Positions 8,455 to 16,440 of a stretch of 64,000 nucleotides of DNA are shown piece by piece. The notes under the pieces are model-generated. The model saw nothing but the letters and a program-made list of their open reading frames with translations. It made no database searches and was not told where the DNA came from. Within the stretch, counting starts at the first letter, position 1. Each line of letters starts with the position of its first letter. The translations under genes were made by a program, and so were the position numbers. The stretch covers positions 38,558-102,557 of the forward strand of contig CAIJPD010000015.1 of the NCBI GenBank assembly GCA_903822495.1. The letters are read 5' to 3'. This DNA comes from an uncultured Chloroflexota bacterium (lineage in GTDB: Bacteria; Chloroflexota; Limnocylindria; Limnocylindrales; CSP1-4).

Positions 8455-8805
8455 ATGGCTCGAGTCAAGCGGGGCGTAACGTCCCACAAGCGCCACAAGC
8501 GCCTTCTCCACGACGCAGAGGGTCGACGCGGCACTCGCTCGCGGCTGGTCAAGCCAGCGCGCGAGGCACTGCTCCACGCGATGGCGTATGCCACGCGTGA
8601 CCGCAAGCAGCGCAAGCGCCAGATGCGCGGTCTCTGGATCGTTCGCATCAATGCGGCCGCCCGCCTCAACGGCGTCACCTACGGCCGCTTCATCGCCGGC
8701 CTGAAGCTCGCCAACGTCGAGATCGACCGCAAGATCCTTGCCGATATCGCCATTCGCGACGCCGGCACGTTCACGCGGATCGCCGAGATCGCCAAGGGCG
8801 CCTGA
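8455..8805 (+). CDS. rplT: Large ribosomal subunit protein bL20
   Basis: The 116-residue protein matches bL20 in length and sequence: it begins M-A-R-V-K-R-G-V, has the long basic helix with R-D-R-K-Q-R-K-R-Q and [11 protein letters not shown], and ends with the globular domain including [10 protein letters not shown]. bL20 is an early assembly protein of the 50S subunit and binds 23S rRNA; in several bacteria it represses its own operon through the mRNA leader. It begins 13 bp after rpmI with AGGAG upstream of the ATG. Confidence 0.98.
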   Translation: MARVKRGVTSHKRHKRLLHDAEGRRGTRSRLVKPAREALLHAMAYATRDRKQRKRQMRGLWIVRINAAARLNGVTYGRFIAGLKLANVEIDRKILADIAIRDAGTFTRIAEIAKGA

Positions 8806-8838
8806 TCCCGCCGGCTTCCCCGAGGAACCCGGAGCATC

Positions 8839-8870
8839 GAGCCCTCGACGTCGTGGACGATCGAGGGCTC
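8839..8870 (+). terminator. Strong hairpin between rplT and pheS (terminator or attenuator)
   Basis: Perfect 10-bp arms GAGCCCTCGA (8839-8848) and TCGAGGGCTC (8861-8870) enclose a 12-nt loop that can extend the stem. No T tract follows. The element lies 34 bp after rplT and 54 bp before the preferred pheS start, so it could end the ribosomal-protein transcript or modulate read-through into pheST. Confidence 0.5.
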
Positions 8871-8924
8871 ATGATTCCCGGGACCGGCCAGCCGCCTCCC
8901 CACGCCACTACCAGGAAGGACGCC

Positions 8925-9965
8925 GTGGACCTCGCAGGCCTGACCCGCGATCTCGAGGCGCTGCGCGACGAGGTCGTGTCCGCCGTCGCGGGCACCCAGG
9001 AGGTGTCGGCACTCGCCGCCCTCGAGGTGGACGTCCTGGGCAAGAAGGGCCGTCTCGGCGTGGTGCTGCGCGGCATCGGTGGGCTGCCCACGGATGACCG
9101 GCCGCGCGTGGGCGCGGTTGCCAACGCTGTCCGGGTGGCCGTGGAGGAGGTCTTCCAGGCCCGCGGCGTGGAGTTGCGCGCGAAGGAGCTCGAGGCCCGC
9201 TTCCGGGCCGAGACGGTGGACGTCACCACGCCGGGTCGCCCCATTCGCCGAGGCTCCCTCCATCCCATCGTGGAGACCGCCGGCCGCATCGCCGAGATCT
9301 TCAGCCAGTTTGGCTTCGTGGTCCACGAAGGCCCGGAGGTCGAGGACGACCTCACCAACTTCCAGATGCTGAACATCCCGCCGGACCACCCGGCGCGAGA
9401 CCTGTGGGACACCCTGTACGTCGACATCGACGGCAAGCTGCTGCGGACCCATACATCGCCCGGCCAGATCCGGGTGATGCATGCCAGCACGCCGCCCATT
9501 CGGGCGCTGCTGCCCGGACGCTGCTTCCGGTACGAGGCCATCGACGCGTCGCACGCCTCGGAGTTCTTCCAGGTCGAGGGGCTGATGATCGACGAGGGCA
9601 CCACGCTGGGCGACCTGCGTGGCCTGCTCGACCAGTTCGCCCAGGCCATGTTCGGCCAGGGCAAGCGGACCCGGTTCCGGCCCGGCTACTACCCGTTCAC
9701 GGAGCCGTCGGTCGCCTTCGACGTGGAGTGCGTCGTGTGCGGCGGGTCGGGCTGCCCGGCCTGTTCGCGGAGCGGCTGGATGACCATCCTGGGGGCCGGC
9801 ATGGTCCACCCGGTGGTGCTCCAGTACGGCGGTCTGGACCCGGAGCGCTACCAGGGCTTTGCGTTTGGGATGGGCGTGGAGCGGATCGCCAACCTCCGCC
9901 ATTCCGTGGGCGATCTGCGCCTGTACATGGAGAACGACCTGCGCTTCCTGGAGCAGTTCCGATGA
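8925..9965 (+). CDS. pheS: Phenylalanine--tRNA ligase alpha subunit
   Basis: The catalytic alpha subunit of the alpha2-beta2 enzyme that charges tRNA-Phe. Class II features are present: motif 1 H-P-I-V-E-T, motif 2 region with T-S-P-G-Q-I-R-V-M and G-R-C-F-R, F-R-P-G-Y-Y-P-F-T-E-P-S with the phenylalanine pocket, and motif 3 G-F-A-F-G-M-G-V-E-R-I-A. The N-terminal coiled coil is short. I chose GTG 8925 (346 residues) because AGGAAGGA sits just before it. The longer ATG frame from 8853 would start inside the strong upstream hairpin and add unconserved residues. pheT follows after 46 bp. Confidence 0.95.
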   Translation: MDLAGLTRDLEALRDEVVSAVAGTQEVSALAALEVDVLGKKGRLGVVLRGIGGLPTDDRPRVGAVANAVRVAVEEVFQARGVELRAKELEARFRAETVDVTTPGRPIRRGSLHPIVETAGRIAEIFSQFGFVVHEGPEVEDDLTNFQMLNIPPDHPARDLWDTLYVDIDGKLLRTHTSPGQIRVMHASTPPIRALLPGRCFRYEAIDASHASEFFQVEGLMIDEGTTLGDLRGLLDQFAQAMFGQGKRTRFRPGYYPFTEPSVAFDVECVVCGGSGCPACSRSGWMTILGAGMVHPVVLQYGGLDPERYQGFAFGMGVERIANLRHSVGDLRLYMENDLRFLEQFR

Positions 9966-10011
9966 CGCGGCAGCTGACGCGCCCGGTGCGCCTGGCCGGC
10001 TGGCCCCGGTC

Positions 10012-12510
10012 ATGAGAGTCCCCCTCTCCTGGCTGCGCGAATACGTCGACATCCAGCTCACCCCCGAGCAGCTCGCCGAGCGTCTGACCCTCCTGGGCAT
10101 GGAGGTCAAGGGCGTCGAGCGCTGGGGCGCCGAATGGCGAAATGTCGTCGTGGGCGAGCTGCTGACCGTCGAGCCGCACCCGCGCGCCGACCGGCTCCAC
10201 CTGACCACCGTCTCCATCGGCTCCGGCGAGCCGCTCCAGATCGTGTGTGGCGCCCACAACATCGCCCCGGGCCAGCGTGTGCCGGTGGCACTGCCGGGGG
10301 CCGTCCTCCCGGGCGATCGGCGGATCGAGCGCACCGAGAAGATGGGCATCGCCAGCGCGGGGATGCTGTGCTCGGGCGACGAGCTCCGGATCACGTCGGA
10401 CGGGGAGGGGATCCTCATCCTGCCGGCAGACATGCCGCTGGGCGCCGCCCTCGTGGACCTCCTGGGCGACGTGGTGCTCGATGTGGACGTGAAGCCCAAC
10501 CGCGGCGATGCCCTGAGCATGCTGGGCCTCGCCCGCGAAGTGGCCGCCGTGACGGGCGCCCCGGTGCGCTGGCCAGAGATCGACGTCATCGAATCGGGAC
10601 GGCCGGTGGGCGAGCGCCTCACGGTGACCGTCCGGGACCCTGACCTGTGCGCGAGGTTCGTGGGCCGCTGGGTGAGCGGGGTCCGGATTGCGCCGTCACC
10701 GGACCAGGTCCAGATGCGCCTGCTGGCGGCCGGCATGCGGCCGGTCAGCAACGTCGTGGACGCCAGCAACTACGTGATGCTGGAGATGGGCAAGCCCATC
10801 CACACCTTTGATGCCGCCGCCATCCATGATGGCCGGATCGTGGTCCGCCGGGCCGTGGCCGGTGAGCGTATCGAGACGCTCGACCACGTCGAGCGCCACC
10901 TGGCGGACGACACGCTCCTGATCGCGGATCCGCGCGGGCCGCTGGCCATCGCCGGGATCATGGGCGGGGCCGGCTCGGAGATCGGGGACGCCACCACGGA
11001 GGTCATCGTCGAGTCGGCCGTCTTCGACCCGATCTCCATCCGGCGGACCGGGCAGCGCTACGCGCTCCGCTCGGAGGCCAGCCTTCGCTTCGAGAAGGGC
11101 CAGGAGCTTCGCCTGGCCCGGATCGGCGCCGACCGAACGGCGCAGCTGGTCGCGGCGTGGGCCGGCGGCGCGGTGGCGCCAGGCCGCGTCGACACCAACC
11201 CGGAGGAGCCGCGCGAGGCGCGTGTCGCGTTCCGTCCGTCGCGGGTCAACCGCCTGCTGGGCACGGCCCTGTCCACCGCGGAGCAGCGCGACCTGCTGCG
11301 GCTCGTGGGCGTCGCCACGGAGGAGGCAGTCCCGGCCTCCACCACGATCGTCATCGCCGCGGGCACCAGGCCGCTCTCCGTCCCGGCCGGAACCACCGAG
11401 ACGCTCCTTGCCGTCGTGCCGACGTGGCGACGGGACATCCTCATCGAGGCCGACATCGCCGAGGAAGTCGCGCGCGTCCGAGGCTACGAGCTGGTCCCCG
11501 CCATGCTCCCGCGCACGCCCACGCCGGCTTGGCGACCCGACCCGCTGGAGCTGCGCGACGCCGTCCGCGCGACCCTGGCCGGAGCGGGCCTGACCGAGGT
11601 GGTCACGCTCGCCCTGGTCTCGCCGCGGCACGGCGAGGTCTTCGGGTGGTCCAGCGCCGACATCGCCGCCAGGGGCGAGACCGCGGCCGAGGGGTCGCCC
11701 ATCACGGTCACCAACCCGCTCTCGAGCGAACACGCGATCCTCCGCCAGGGCCTGGTCGGCAGCCTTGCTGATGTCGTCTCGGCAAACCTGCGCCATGGCC
11801 TCCAGGACATGGCCATCTTCGAGATCGGCAAGGGATACGGGCGGTCCGGTGAACAGGCCATCGAATGGTGGCGAGCCGGCCTGGCCCTGACTGGTGCGGG
11901 CGACCCGGCCGCCTGGAATCGTCCGGCGCGGCCGGTAGACCTCGACGATGCCAAGGGTCTCGCCGAGATGCTCTGCCGCAGCCTCGGCCTGGAGCCGTCA
12001 TGGACAGCCCTCGCTGACGAGGGTGTGTTGCACCCGGGCCGTGCGGCGCGCCTGGCGGGCCGGGACGCGTTGGGCGCGCTATGCCTGGCCGGCCGCGTCG
12101 GGGAGTTGCATCCGCGGCTGCTCGAGGCCTGGGAGCTTCGGACGGATCGCCTGGTCGTCGCCGAGCTGTCGGTCGCCGGCCTCTCGGGTGGGGCTCTGCC
12201 GGGCGTCCGATCCACGCCGCCACCGCGCTTCCAGGCATCCGAACGGGATCTCGCCATCGTGGTCGCCCGGGAGATTCCTGCAGCCGTCGTCGAGGCCGCC
12301 ATCCGGTCCGCCGGGGGCGAGCTGCTCCGGACCGTGACGTTGTTCGACATCTACCAGGGCGCGCCGCTGTCGGCAGGCGAGCGAAGCCTTGCCTATCGCC
12401 TCGTCTACTCGGCAGGGGACCGGACGCCGACCGAACAGGAGGTCGAGGCAGCCGTTGCGGCGGTGACCGCATCTATCGCCGCCGTGGTCGGCGGCCGCAT
12501 CCGATCCTGA
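10012..12510 (+). CDS. pheT: Phenylalanine--tRNA ligase beta subunit
   Basis: This 832-residue protein is the beta subunit that binds tRNA-Phe and edits mischarged Tyr-tRNA. It starts with M-R-V-P-L-S-W-L-R-E-Y-V, typical of the family. An OB-fold tRNA-binding domain (about residues 40-150), the B3/B4 editing domain with S-N-V-V-D-A-S-N-Y-V-M, the B5 domain, the pseudo-catalytic domain and a C-terminal FDX-ACB anticodon-binding domain (from about 735, with S-E-R-D-L-A) occur in the expected order. A longer in-frame ORF begins at 9859 inside pheS, but the ATG at 10012 matches the family start. Confidence 0.97.
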   Translation: MRVPLSWLREYVDIQLTPEQLAERLTLLGMEVKGVERWGAEWRNVVVGELLTVEPHPRADRLHLTTVSIGSGEPLQIVCGAHNIAPGQRVPVALPGAVLPGDRRIERTEKMGIASAGMLCSGDELRITSDGEGILILPADMPLGAALVDLLGDVVLDVDVKPNRGDALSMLGLAREVAAVTGAPVRWPEIDVIESGRPVGERLTVTVRDPDLCARFVGRWVSGVRIAPSPDQVQMRLLAAGMRPVSNVVDASNYVMLEMGKPIHTFDAAAIHDGRIVVRRAVAGERIETLDHVERHLADDTLLIADPRGPLAIAGIMGGAGSEIGDATTEVIVESAVFDPISIRRTGQRYALRSEASLRFEKGQELRLARIGADRTAQLVAAWAGGAVAPGRVDTNPEEPREARVAFRPSRVNRLLGTALSTAEQRDLLRLVGVATEEAVPASTTIVIAAGTRPLSVPAGTTETLLAVVPTWRRDILIEADIAEEVARVRGYELVPAMLPRTPTPAWRPDPLELRDAVRATLAGAGLTEVVTLALVSPRHGEVFGWSSADIAARGETAAEGSPITVTNPLSSEHAILRQGLVGSLADVVSANLRHGLQDMAIFEIGKGYGRSGEQAIEWWRAGLALTGAGDPAAWNRPARPVDLDDAKGLAEMLCRSLGLEPSWTALADEGVLHPGRAARLAGRDALGALCLAGRVGELHPRLLEAWELRTDRLVVAELSVAGLSGGALPGVRSTPPPRFQASERDLAIVVAREIPAAVVEAAIRSAGGELLRTVTLFDIYQGAPLSAGERSLAYRLVYSAGDRTPTEQEVEAAVAAVTASIAAVVGGRIRS

Positions 12511-12679
12511 GTCCGGGCTCGACCCCGCTCGTCCAGTCGCCGGCAGGACTTCCGGTGGCGACGACGGACGCCAACGGTCGGGTTGCCTGCCGTCATTTTC
12601 CGCTGGTACCCTTGGGCCGCCGGTCGCCACCACCCTCCTCCGGCCTTCGTCCCACCAGTGCCAGGGAGCTCCGCTGCGC

Positions 12680-13264
12680 ATGACGGACTTCATCGACTCG
12701 ATCCAGGTGTTCGACCTGCTGTTCATCGCCTTCCTGATCGGCATGTTCGTGCTGGGCTACGTCCAGGGCGTCATCCGACGCCTGCTCGGCGTCCTCACCG
12801 TGACGTTCTCGTTCGTCCTGGCCGCCAACCTCCGGCAGCCCGTCGGGGACTTCCTCGTCCACAACTGGACGCAGTTCCCGGCCGACTACAGCCGGATGAT
12901 CGGCTTCGGCGTGGTCTTCGCCGCGCTGTCCGTCACGTTTGCGCTGGCAACCCAGGTCTACTACAGGCCGGTCTCGCTGTGGCCCCAGACGCCGATGCTC
13001 GAGGACGTCACGGCCGGTCTTCTGGGCGTCGTGCAGGGCATGATCATCATGCTGGCGATCGTCGCGATCATCGACCCGTTCTTCCACGGCTACGCCGTTC
13101 CCGCCAGCAACGAGCTGCCGGTCCTGCGCGGGTTCCACGACGGCCTCGACGGCTCCGCGGCCGACAATCTCTTTCGTGATGTGCTGATCCCCGGGTTCGA
13201 CAAGGTCTTCGACGTCTTCATGCCCGACCAGGTCAAGATCGCGTTCCCGGGGCAGCCCTCCTGA
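12680..13264 (+). CDS. CvpA family membrane protein
   Basis: The 194-residue protein has hydrophobic helices at about residues 10-30, 35-52, 73-92 and 110-132, with the early G-(Y/F)-x-x-G-x-x-x-x motif seen as [10 protein letters not shown]. This is the layout of the colicin V production (CvpA) family, inner-membrane proteins of unknown biochemical role. It precedes a DNA glycosylase and mutS2; cvpA-mutS2 adjacency is common in bacteria and supports the call. AGGGAG lies ahead of the ATG. A possible promoter, TTGCCT with TACCCT, lies in the 169-bp gap after pheT. Confidence 0.75.
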   Translation: MTDFIDSIQVFDLLFIAFLIGMFVLGYVQGVIRRLLGVLTVTFSFVLAANLRQPVGDFLVHNWTQFPADYSRMIGFGVVFAALSVTFALATQVYYRPVSLWPQTPMLEDVTAGLLGVVQGMIIMLAIVAIIDPFFHGYAVPASNELPVLRGFHDGLDGSAADNLFRDVLIPGFDKVFDVFMPDQVKIAFPGQPS

Positions 13265-14004
13265 CCCAGATTGATGGGTCACTCCTGGCTGGTCCCACGC
13301 TTCCGGCCGCCCGCGCCCTGCTGGGTGCCCGTCTCGTCCGGGAGGCCTCAGGCACCGCCGGCCCGTTTGTGCTCCGGCGCGTCGGACGGATCGTCGAAGT
13401 GGAGGCCTATCTCGGAGGGGACGACCGTGCGTCGCACGCGCGGTTCGGGCGGACCCGGCGGACGGCACCCATGTTCGGGCCGCCCGGCATCGCATACGTG
13501 TACCTTGTCTACGGGATGCACGTCTGCCTCAATGTCGTCACCGAGCCTGTCGGGTCACCGGCCGCCATCCTCATCCGCGCCGTGGAGCCGATGGAGGGTG
13601 TCCCTGCGATGCGTGCGGCCAGTCTGGACGCCTCGGCCCGTCGGGGCGGTGGTGCCGCCGCGCCCTCGCCGGTCGACGAGCGCATTGAGCGGGCGCGCGA
13701 GCGGCTGGCCGCCACGCCGGCGCATCGGCTGACCTCCGGCCCCGGCCTGGTTGGCGCCGCGTTTGGCCTGACCACGGCGTGCAACGGCCTGGACCTGCTC
13801 GACCCGGGCAGCCCGCTGCGCATCGAGGCCGCACCCGCCGAGGAACCACCCCCCGCGGTCGTCGCGGGTCCACGGATCGGGGTCGCGTACGCGGGGCCGG
13901 ACTGGTCGGCTCGCCCGTGGCGGCTCTGGATTGCCGGCCACCCGTCGCTCTCCCGGCCCGGGACGCGCACCGGTGCCGGCGGACTGCCGGCCGGTCGCGG
14001 CTGA
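13261..14004 (+). CDS. DNA-3-methyladenine (alkyladenine) glycosylase, start uncertain
   Basis: This is an AAG/MPG-type glycosylase that excises alkylated purines in base excision repair. Visible motifs are [10 protein letters not shown] (catalytic Glu), [27 protein letters not shown] and [13 protein letters not shown]. The first conventional start, GTG 13369, would lose the conserved N-terminal helix [11 protein letters not shown], which is encoded in the same frame upstream. The open frame reaches CTG 13261, overlapping the CvpA stop codon, and no ATG, GTG or TTG lies between. The coordinates given assume initiation at or near that CTG (247 residues); the shorter product is 211 residues. 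Confidence 0.85.
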   Translation: MTQIDGSLLAGPTLPAARALLGARLVREASGTAGPFVLRRVGRIVEVEAYLGGDDRASHARFGRTRRTAPMFGPPGIAYVYLVYGMHVCLNVVTEPVGSPAAILIRAVEPMEGVPAMRAASLDASARRGGGAAAPSPVDERIERARERLAATPAHRLTSGPGLVGAAFGLTTACNGLDLLDPGSPLRIEAAPAEEPPPAVVAGPRIGVAYAGPDWSARPWRLWIAGHPSLSRPGTRTGAGGLPAGRG

Positions 14005-14018
14005 GCGCCTCCTCGCCC

Positions 14019-16424
14019 ATGGACGTCCGCTCCCTGGCCCTGCTCGAGTTCCCCGCGATCCGGGCGCGGCTCGCCGCGCACGCCCAGTTCGATCCCAGCC
14101 GGCGTCTCGCCTCGGCACTGGAGCCCAGCGCTGATCCCGTGCTGGTGGCTCGTTGGCTCGATGAGACGGACCAGGCCCGCTCGTTCCTCGCCGATCGCCC
14201 CGGGGCGGGGATCGGGGCGGCTCACGACATCGGTCCGGCCGTGGAGCGCGCCGCGCGCGGCGGGCGCCTGGAGCCGGCGCAGTTCCTGGAGCTGGCAGAG
14301 ACGCTCGACGCCGCGGCCCGGCTCGGCACGGTCCTCGCCGACGAGCGTCGGCCGCTGCTGCGTGCCCTGGGCCGTGGCATCCATCCGCTGCCGGCCCTGC
14401 GGTCGACGCTGGCACGCTCGTTCGACCCGATCGGCGAACTGCTCGACACCGCGTCGCCCCGCCTGGGTGGGATCCGGATGGCGGTCCGCTTCGCCTACGA
14501 CCGGCTCCGACGTCGGCTGGACAGCCTCGTGGGCTCCGAGCTGGGCAGCGCGCTCCAGGAGCCCATCGTCACGCTCCGCAACGGCCGATACGTCGTGCCG
14601 GTCCGGGCGGACGCGCGCGGGCGTGTCAAGGGCATCGTCCACGATGCCTCCGGGAGCGGTCAGACGCTCTTTGTCGAGCCGCTGGTCGTCGTGGAGCTGG
14701 GCAACGCATGGCGCGAGGCGCAGGCGGCCCAGCAGGCCGAGGTGGAGCGGATCCTCGACGAGCTGTCGGCCTACGTCGCGGCCCACGCGCCGCAGTTGCG
14801 CGAGACCCTGGAGTCGCTGGCGAGCTTCGACTTCTGGGCGTCCAAGGCGATCCTGGCGGGAGAGCTGGATGGAGTTCGTGCCGAGACCACGTCACGGGCG
14901 GAGGTGATCCTGCTCTCGGCACGCCACCCGGGCCTCTCCGGGCGGGTCATCCCGATCGACATCCGACTGGGTGACGGCTACAGCGCACTCGTGGTCACGG
15001 GACCCAACACCGGCGGCAAGACCGTCACCCTGCGGACGCTCGGGCTCCTCTCCGCCATGCACCAGGCGGGGCTCCACGTGCCGGCCGCGGACGGGAGTCG
15101 GCTGCCAGTCTTCCGCGACATCTTCGCGGACATCGGCGACGAGCAGTCGATCGCACAATCGCTGTCGACGTTCTCGGGCCATCTCAGGTCGATCATCCGG
15201 ATCATCTCGGCGGCTGGGCCGGGTACGCTGGTCCTGCTCGACGAGCTGGGGGCCGGGACGGATCCCACCGAGGGCTCGGCGCTCGCCCAGGCGCTCCTCG
15301 ACTACTTCATCCGGGCCGGGGCCCTGGTCGCGGCGACCACCCACTACGCCGAGCTGAAGGCCTACGCGCAGACCGCGTCCGGCGCCCGGAACGCGTCCGT
15401 GGAGTTCGACCTGGAGACACTCTCACCTACCTACCGTCTGACCATCGGGCTGCCCGGCAGCTCGCAGGCCTTCGCCATCGCGGATCGCCTGGGCTTGCCA
15501 TCCGCGATCGTGGCGGACGCGCGGTCCCGTCTCTCCGACGCGCAGCGGGCGTTCGAGGCGACGCTCGCCTCGATCCGCACGACGGAGGGGGAGACCGGCG
15601 AGGCGCTGGAGCGCGCGCGGATCGCGGAGGCGCGCGCGACGACGGCCCGGGCCGAGGCCGAGGAGGAGCGGAGGCGCGCACGCCGCGAGCGAGACGAGAT
15701 TGTCCGGGCTGCGCGCGGGGAGGCGGAGCGCCTGGTCGCGTCCCTCCGCGACGAGTTGAGCGAATCGCGCCAACGCCTGGCGCGCGAGGTCGTCACGGAG
15801 CCCGCCCTCGACGCCGCGCTGGCGCGCGCAGAGGAGCACCTGGGTCGCGTCGCAATCCCGGGCCCAGACGCGGCCGAGGAGGCAGCCCGCCAGGCCGTGC
15901 CCCACGAGCGTCGATCCTGGCGTCCCGGCGAACGGGCCCGCAGCCGGAGCGGCGGCTGGGAGGGCCGGGTCGCGGCGATCGACAAGGGCGGGCGCCGCGC
16001 CACCCTGGAGTCCGGCGGGATGCGGATCAGCGTCGATGTCGATGACCTCGAGCTGTCGCTGGGCTCCGGCGCCGCCGCGGGTGCGGGCCAGGGTCCGGAC
16101 GGCTCCGGCCGCCGCCCCGCGCCGCCGCCGCGGGTGGCCACCACCAACGTCGAGGCGATCCGGCTCAGCCGTGCTCGATCCGTCGCGTCCTCGCTGGATC
16201 TCCGCGGCGCACGCGTCGAGGAAGCGCTCGAGGCGCTGGACCGCTATCTGGAGGACGCCTCGCTGGGCGGCCTGCCGCGGGTCACGATCATCCACGGGAT
16301 GGGCACGGGGGCGCTCCGCGACGCCGTCCGATCAACGTCCGCCGCGCACCCGCTGGTCACCGGGGTCCGTGCGGGCGAGCGCGGCGAAGGCGGCGACGGG
16401 GCCACGATCGTCAGCCTGGCCTGA
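14019..16424 (+). CDS. mutS2: Endonuclease MutS2
   Basis: The 801-residue protein is a MutS2-type ATPase, implicated in suppressing homologous recombination and, in Bacillus, in rescuing collided ribosomes. The Walker A loop G-P-N-T-G-G-K-T is near residue 328, followed by D-E-L-G-A-G-T-D-P-T-E-G (Walker B and signature) and T-T-H-Y. A long Ala/Glu/Arg coiled coil comes next (about 520-640). A C-terminal Smr nuclease domain begins near residue 723 with S-L-D-L-R-G and H-G-M-G-T-G. The mismatch-recognition domain of MutS is absent, as expected. The ATG at 14019 starts 14 bp after the glycosylase stop. Confidence 0.95.
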   Translation: MDVRSLALLEFPAIRARLAAHAQFDPSRRLASALEPSADPVLVARWLDETDQARSFLADRPGAGIGAAHDIGPAVERAARGGRLEPAQFLELAETLDAAARLGTVLADERRPLLRALGRGIHPLPALRSTLARSFDPIGELLDTASPRLGGIRMAVRFAYDRLRRRLDSLVGSELGSALQEPIVTLRNGRYVVPVRADARGRVKGIVHDASGSGQTLFVEPLVVVELGNAWREAQAAQQAEVERILDELSAYVAAHAPQLRETLESLASFDFWASKAILAGELDGVRAETTSRAEVILLSARHPGLSGRVIPIDIRLGDGYSALVVTGPNTGGKTVTLRTLGLLSAMHQAGLHVPAADGSRLPVFRDIFADIGDEQSIAQSLSTFSGHLRSIIRIISAAGPGTLVLLDELGAGTDPTEGSALAQALLDYFIRAGALVAATTHYAELKAYAQTASGARNASVEFDLETLSPTYRLTIGLPGSSQAFAIADRLGLPSAIVADARSRLSDAQRAFEATLASIRTTEGETGEALERARIAEARATTARAEAEEERRRARRERDEIVRAARGEAERLVASLRDELSESRQRLAREVVTEPALDAALARAEEHLGRVAIPGPDAAEEAARQAVPHERRSWRPGERARSRSGGWEGRVAAIDKGGRRATLESGGMRISVDVDDLELSLGSGAAAGAGQGPDGSGRRPAPPPRVATTNVEAIRLSRARSVASSLDLRGARVEEALEALDRYLEDASLGGLPRVTIIHGMGTGALRDAVRSTSAAHPLVTGVRAGERGEGGDGATIVSLA

Positions 16425-16440
16425 GGCCGCGGCGCCCGGG

